DNA of 37,357 nucleotides, from contig CAZDBA010000025.1 of NCBI GenBank assembly GCA_964503615.1, forward strand, positions 1 through 37,357, given 5' to 3'. The notes beneath the pieces were generated by a model. It ran no database searches, was not told the origin of the DNA, and saw only the letters and a program-made list of their open reading frames with translations. Position 1 is the stretch's first letter, and every line of letters begins with the position of its first letter. Made by a program: the position numbers and the translations under genes. The DNA is from CAZDBA01 sp964503615. GTDB lineage: Bacteria; Planctomycetota; Planctomycetia; Pirellulales; Pirellulaceae. Positions 33,393-37,357 of this stretch are shown one piece after another.

Positions 33393-34655
33393 ATGCGCAA
33401 TACGTTAACTCACCATGGCGACCATAAAGTGAATTTTAATCCTGAGACGATTCGAGCCGATTTTCCGGTTTTGAATCAAACGATTCACAACAATCGCCTG
33501 CTGGTCTATCTCGACAACGGTGCGTCTACTCAGCGGCCTCAATGCGTAATCGACTCGTTGTCCAACTGTTACCAGCAGTCGTATGCGAATGTCCATCGTG
33601 GCGTTCATTACCTAAGCGAGTTGAGTACCGATCTTTTTGAACAAGCTCGCGAATCGGTACGTGAATTCCTGAACGCCGCTGAAACCCGAGAGATCATTTT
33701 TACTGCGGGCGCTACGGCCGCGATCAACACTGTCGCTCACAGTTGGGGACCTGCGAACCTGGAACCGGGTGATGAGATCCTGCTGACAATCATGGAGCAC
33801 CATTCCAACATCGTGCCTTGGCAACAGGTCGCTGAGCGGACGGGTGCGATCGTGAGATTCGTGGACATTGATGAAAACGGTTTACTCGATCAAGCCGATT
33901 GGCAGAGCAAGCTTTCTGAAAAGACGAAGTTGGTCGCGTGCACGATGACCAGCAACGTTTTGGGGACTCGAAATCCGATCCAGTCGATGATCCAACAAGC
34001 CCATGCGGTCGGCGCTTTGGTTCTGCTGGATGCGGCTCAACATGTTCCGCACGAAACGACCGATGTTCAACAGTTGGACGCCGATTTTTTGGCTTTCAGT
34101 GGCCACAAAATGTTGGGGCCATCCGGGATTGGTATCCTTTATGGTCGCGCCGCGTTGCTGGAGGCGATGCCTCCGTTTATGGGCGGTGGCAGTATGATCA
34201 GCAGTGTTACTACCGAAGGTTATGTTGTCGGCGAGTTACCGGCCAAGTTCGAAGCGGGTACGCCGCCAATCGCTGCGGCGATCGCAATGCGCTCGGCCAT
34301 CGATTACTTGAATCAGGTCGGCGTCGAAAATATTTTACAGCATGAACAGGAGTTGGTTGCTGCCGCACAGGCGGAGATCGAGACGATTCCGGGCTTGAAG
34401 ATCTATGGGCCGGCTCCATCTGAAAAAGCAGGGATCATCAGTTTTTCAGTAGAAGGCGTTTCGACGCAGGACCTTGCGATCTTTATGGATCGACGAGGTG
34501 TCGCGCTGCGGGCCGGGCATCATTGCGCGATGCCGCTTCATAAACGATTGGATGTGCCCAACACACTGCGAGCCAGTTTTTACCTCTACAACACGATGGA
34601 CGACGTTGGGCACTTTACTCAAGCCCTGACCGAAGTCGTCGAAAAACTGCGCTAG
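33393..34655 (+). CDS. sufS: cysteine desulfurase, SufS type
   Basis: PLP enzyme that takes sulfur from cysteine as a persulfide for iron-sulfur cluster assembly. The 420 residues fit SufS. PLP Lys239 is in FSGHKMLGPSG, and the persulfide Cys378 is in RAGHHCAMPLH, the short-loop group II (SufS) context rather than IscS. Other marks are YLDNGAST near the N-terminus, HHSNIVPWQ and the KFEAGTPP motif. The first residues before NFNPETIRADFP look non-conserved, so GTG 33429 is an alternative start. No sufBCD or sufU/E is adjacent, which is unusual for SufS but known in scattered genomes. Confidence 0.93.
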   Translation: MRNTLTHHGDHKVNFNPETIRADFPVLNQTIHNNRLLVYLDNGASTQRPQCVIDSLSNCYQQSYANVHRGVHYLSELSTDLFEQARESVREFLNAAETREIIFTAGATAAINTVAHSWGPANLEPGDEILLTIMEHHSNIVPWQQVAERTGAIVRFVDIDENGLLDQADWQSKLSEKTKLVACTMTSNVLGTRNPIQSMIQQAHAVGALVLLDAAQHVPHETTDVQQLDADFLAFSGHKMLGPSGIGILYGRAALLEAMPPFMGGGSMISSVTTEGYVVGELPAKFEAGTPPIAAAIAMRSAIDYLNQVGVENILQHEQELVAAAQAEIETIPGLKIYGPAPSEKAGIISFSVEGVSTQDLAIFMDRRGVALRAGHHCAMPLHKRLDVPNTLRASFYLYNTMDDVGHFTQALTEVVEKLR

Positions 34656-34659
34656 TGCA

Positions 34660-34673
34660 GAGTTACGTAACTC
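34660..34673. other. perfect 14-bp palindrome
   Basis: GAGTTACGTAACTC is a fully symmetrical palindrome four bases beyond the sufS stop and about 90 bases before the peptidase start. It has no loop or T-run, so a protein-binding site or dyad is more likely than a terminator. Confidence 0.4.
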
Positions 34674-34766
34674 GATTTACTTGGGTTAGGCTCTTCGTTG
34701 ACCAGACAATAATCGCTAGAATGTCGCCATCTTTTTTATATTTGAATTTTGAAGTCGAGGAATAGA

Positions 34767-36017
34767 GTGAGTCAACCAAAACCATGGCAAATGCCAATGT
34801 CGGACGATCGTTTTGAGTTGATGCGCAAGATCCTTGACGCGCCCAGCCCGATCGGGCTGGAAGCCTCGATGACACGCGGCGTGCTTGAGCCGTATTTGAA
34901 GACGTTTATGAAAGAGGATTGGGCGATCCACACTTTCAAAGGGAACGCGGGCATTGTGTTAGACACGAAACCGAACGACCCCGACGCTTTTTCAGTCATG
35001 GTGATCGGTCATGCCGATAAGATCCGGATGCAAGTTCGTAGTATCAGCGACGATGGCAAGATCTGGGTCAATTCAGATTCGATGTTGCCCACAACTTTGA
35101 TCGGTCACAAAGTTAAATTGTTCAGTGAAGATCCCGATTCGCTGGGGCAATGGCGAGTGATCAAAGGTGGCACCATCGAAGCGATTGGCGCGATTCACTT
35201 TGCCGATCCGAAACTTCGCAGTGGTGATGACGGGATCAAGAACAAGATGATGTATCTTGAACTTCACTTGCACGGCGAGAACAAAAAGGCTCAAGTCGAG
35301 GCGTTAGGAATTCGCGCGGGCGATCCGATCATCTACGACCGACCCATCGAAAAAGGGTTTGCGCCAGACACTTTCTCGGGAGCCTATCTTGATAACGGAT
35401 TGGGCTGTTTTGTGACGGCAGAGATCGGCCGGTTGGTTGCCGAGTCGTCGACGTTGCAGAATGTTCGGTACTTGGGCGCGATGGCTTCGCACGAGGAGAT
35501 CGGTCGATTTGGTAGCCGCGTGTTGGCAGAGCACTTTCGACCTGATGTTACGATTGCCGTCGATGTCGCACACGATTTTGCAGCAGCACCCGGGATCGGC
35601 GATCGGCGTTACGAACCGGTAACCATGGGAGCGGGCTACACGTTGACTCATGGTGCGGTGACCAGTGCCAAGCTGAACTCAATGATCACCGAGGTCTCTG
35701 GCCAATACGAGATTCCTGTCCAACACGAACTGGCGGGCCGGGATACCGGTACCGATGCGATGGCGGCGGTATTGGCAGCAATCGATTCGGCCAGTGCTTC
35801 GATCGGATTTCCAATCCGTAACATGCATACGATTTCCGAATCGGGTCACACCGGTGATGTGGAAGCGGCGATTCATGCGATCTATCAAACGATGATTCAC
35901 ATGGATGGTTTGAACAACGGCAGCGGAATTACCGGCGACGATCTCCGCAACAGCCACCCTCGCCTGGATGAATCGACCGAGCTGGCTCACCGCCCTGCGC
36001 CAGAGAATGAGGAATAA
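34767..36017 (+). CDS. M42-family metallopeptidase-like protein
   Basis: Protein of 416 residues in the M42 (glutamyl aminopeptidase/deblocking aminopeptidase) family, usually a two-zinc enzyme of large assemblies in the cytoplasm. Metal-ligand positions can be matched: His82 with Asp84 in GHADKI, Asp209 in YLDNGLG, the Glu pair in SHEEIG (243-244), Asp266 in VDVAHD, and His354 in RNMHTISES. The usual GHxDEIG and QEEVGxRG motifs are altered, so it is a divergent branch. Start: GTG 34767, with GAGGA at 34757-34761; the frame runs six codons further upstream to a TTG. A role in peptide turnover is the family expectation. Confidence 0.85.
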   Translation: MSQPKPWQMPMSDDRFELMRKILDAPSPIGLEASMTRGVLEPYLKTFMKEDWAIHTFKGNAGIVLDTKPNDPDAFSVMVIGHADKIRMQVRSISDDGKIWVNSDSMLPTTLIGHKVKLFSEDPDSLGQWRVIKGGTIEAIGAIHFADPKLRSGDDGIKNKMMYLELHLHGENKKAQVEALGIRAGDPIIYDRPIEKGFAPDTFSGAYLDNGLGCFVTAEIGRLVAESSTLQNVRYLGAMASHEEIGRFGSRVLAEHFRPDVTIAVDVAHDFAAAPGIGDRRYEPVTMGAGYTLTHGAVTSAKLNSMITEVSGQYEIPVQHELAGRDTGTDAMAAVLAAIDSASASIGFPIRNMHTISESGHTGDVEAAIHAIYQTMIHMDGLNNGSGITGDDLRNSHPRLDESTELAHRPAPENEE

Positions 36018-36025
36018 GGCGAGGC

Positions 36026-36586
36026 TTACTTGGCGTACATGATGTCCGATCTCAGAACGTATTTTACGCCTGATTTCACGATGCTTCCTTCGTGCATCAG
36101 AGGATGTTGAAAGAGCAGGGCATTGCCTAGGACCGGTTGGATCACGACTTCGGGCCTTGTAAAGAAAGTGGTCTCACCCCCTTTGAAATCGTCGTTCAGA
36201 TAGACCAGAAACGAGTAGTGGCTCATCTCTGATTCGTTGCGAACAAAGGCTCCATCCCGATGGGGAGCGAACCTCATACCTGGTTTGTAGCGATAACAGC
36301 GGAATCGTTCATTGGCACCGCAGATTTTCCGCTCTCCGAATTCTTGTGGAAGAAATTCAGCAACATCATCGTACAGTTTTTGAGCCAATTCAACGTCGTC
36401 GAAAATGACCCGCTCGTTATTGCGAACGTTCGTGTTAACTTTGGTTCCGCTCGCGGTATTTATCGTAGCCAGACTTGGGTTAAGCGATTCGATTTTCTCG
36501 ATCAAGCCCGTGCACTCGTCAGGAGTTAATACTTCTTCCAATTCGATAATGTACTTTTTTGTGTCGTCGATAAAGTTCATTGGCAT
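36026..36586 (-). CDS. 2OG-Fe(II) dioxygenase, prolyl-4-hydroxylase-like
   Basis: Cytoplasmic enzyme of 186 residues from the 2-oxoglutarate/Fe(II) dioxygenase superfamily. The iron triad is His109 and Asp111 in APHRDGAF with His165 in MHEGS. Lys175, ten residues after His165, is placed to bind 2-oxoglutarate, in GVKYVLRSDIMY. A GGETTFF strand is also typical. The domain covers residues 90-186, and the N-terminal 80 residues add a small helical-strand segment. It stops eight bases from the end of the convergent peptidase gene, with no terminator between. The substrate is unknown; small free-standing members modify protein prolines, amino acids or small molecules. Confidence 0.88.
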   Translation of the reverse strand: MPMNFIDDTKKYIIELEEVLTPDECTGLIEKIESLNPSLATINTASGTKVNTNVRNNERVIFDDVELAQKLYDDVAEFLPQEFGERKICGANERFRCYRYKPGMRFAPHRDGAFVRNESEMSHYSFLVYLNDDFKGGETTFFTRPEVVIQPVLGNALLFQHPLMHEGSIVKSGVKYVLRSDIMYAK

Positions 36587-36639
36587 TCAACTTGAGAATA
36601 AGAACGTAACGACTATTAGAGCACACAAGTGACGATGAA

Positions 36640-36993
36640 TTAACGGATCGTTGGGGGTAGTTTCACTTGGTCTACGCTGCCTAACTCTACCTGTTGAGGT
36701 TGTCTTAAACGAAGCACTTCAGCAGAACGGCGTGGAAAGGAATTTGAACGACCCCGTAGGTTCGCAATAGGCGTGATGGGAGGACGATAGGTAGTCCGTC
36801 GCACCATGTTTCCATAGATATGAAGCGGGCGCGTCGGTCGTTGCTCGATTGGCATGCTTCGAATCATTTCACGATCCTGCCCGCGAGCGATCACGTAGGG
36901 GTAGTATCCCTTTTGACTTGTTTGGCCGTTAGCTGTTGCGAAAGATGAGAGAATGAAGGTTGCGAATAGAGTCAAAATCAGAAGGCTTTTCAT
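36640..36993 (-). CDS. small exported hypothetical protein
   Basis: Protein of 117 residues with a clear signal peptide (MKSLLILTLFATFILSS, probable cleavage after ATANG near residue 23). The mature part is short, basic, and rich in Arg, Pro, Tyr and Gln, with a YYPYVIARGQDR segment and a PPITPIANLRGR stretch. It has no cysteine and no recognisable domain. It lies upstream of the dioxygenase on the same strand, 53 bases away, and might share its transcript. Periplasmic or surface location is inferred from the signal peptide alone. Confidence 0.65.
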   Translation of the reverse strand: MKSLLILTLFATFILSSFATANGQTSQKGYYPYVIARGQDREMIRSMPIEQRPTRPLHIYGNMVRRTTYRPPITPIANLRGRSNSFPRRSAEVLRLRQPQQVELGSVDQVKLPPTIR

Positions 36994-37082
36994 TGTTCCA
37001 TGCCCGGGGATCTAAGCAAGATGTCAAAATTCCATGTTGAGGCATGAGTCTAACTCAATCTAAGACAATGAGAAACTGGGGC

Positions 37083-37109
37083 AAATGGAAACCCGGCGCG
37101 TTAGCGAGC
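37083..37109. repeat. dispersed intergenic repeat, copy 2
   Basis: Second copy of the CGCGTTAGCGAG-core element, differing from the copy at 30214-30240 at three of 27 positions. It lies beyond the small exported protein gene, outside any gene I can support. Confidence 0.7.
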
Positions 37110-37357
37110 CTCAGCGCTAATGTTGCCGTTGCAATTCCTTGGGGTACGATTGGTTTAAAGGACTCTCTCCAAAACCAGAAAAGGAAATTCGAATACTCGA
37201 GCTAGCCGCTTGCCGACGTGAAAACGTTGAATTGCGCGGCGATTGAGGAACGGGTACGGTCGCCTTTCGGCTCGTCGCTAAACTGAAAACTCTGACGCTC
37301 CCTTTTGTGGCCTTCATTTAATTCCTTGAAAGCCTTCTTTCTAGAAAAAAGGAAAGA

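Noticed and set aside
32357..36017. A metabolic operon of dehydrogenase, SufS and M42 peptidase
   Set aside because: The gaps (124 and 111 bases), the palindrome after sufS and the unrelated functions argue against a single pathway unit.
37117..37317. Minus-strand frame of 66 codons with an AAGGA-like site before its ATG
   Set aside because: Composition is Ser/Arg-rich with no domain or export signal, and its 3' end runs next to the dispersed repeat. Evidence is too weak to call a gene.

Overview
The window looks like a chromosomal segment of a planctomycete, most probably of the Pirellulaceae (Rhodopirellula/Mariniblastus-like). The reasons are a lipoprotein with a DUF1559-type domain, a five-haem PA14-containing cytochrome next to a secreted beta-propeller, a long membrane-anchored squalene-cyclase-like repeat protein, a FloA flotillin, the C-terminal remnant of a dockerin-tailed surface protein, several planctomycete-type conserved hypotheticals, and intergenic repeats of kinds I associate with this group. 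Genes are loosely spaced and often on alternating strands, and Shine-Dalgarno sites are frequently absent. I see no tRNA, rRNA, CRISPR array, insertion sequence, integrase or phage gene. The taxonomic call rests on recognition, not on a search.

Layout. 1-714: no confident gene, but a strong rho-independent terminator and possible gene debris. 715-4158 (+): DUF1559-type lipoprotein and a small Q-rich exported protein, closed by a terminator. 4243-5739 (-): helical-repeat protein. 6142-10616 (+): DEAD-box RNA helicase, then GlnE. 10686-11648 (-): CysK. 11852-12535 (+): probable nuclease-like plus winged-helix orphan. 12597-13620 (-): dockerin-tail remnant, terminator and an NRDE-family protein. 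14006-15055 (+): FabH. 15191-17485 (-): short prephenate-dehydrogenase-like protein and the squalene-cyclase-like membrane protein. 18005-20136 (+): panC-lgt pair. 20579-22854 (+): ECF sigma factor with a membrane anti-sigma-like partner. 22992-23095: cluster of hairpins between convergent genes. 23094-27499 (-): multihaem cytochrome plus propeller operon. 27984-30182 (+): conserved DNA-binding-like protein and a Gfo/Idh/MocA dehydrogenase. 30183-30643: two dispersed repeats. 30644-36017 (+): FloA, a P/Q-rich protein, a beta-hydroxyacid dehydrogenase, SufS and an M42-type peptidase. 36026-36993 (-): 2OG-Fe(II) oxygenase and a small exported protein.

Most genes are housekeeping: RNA remodelling, control of glutamine synthetase, cysteine synthesis and desulfuration, fatty-acid initiation, pantothenate synthesis, and lipoprotein maturation. 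Three units look functionally coupled: the sigma/anti-sigma pair, the cytochrome/propeller pair, and floA with its P/Q-rich neighbour. Nothing has the layout of a recognised defence island or biosynthetic cluster. The least explained items are the nuclease/winged-helix orphan, the PDZ-like insertion in Lgt, the PA14 pentahaem protein, the possibly leaderless autoregulated sigma gene, and the intergenic repeat families.
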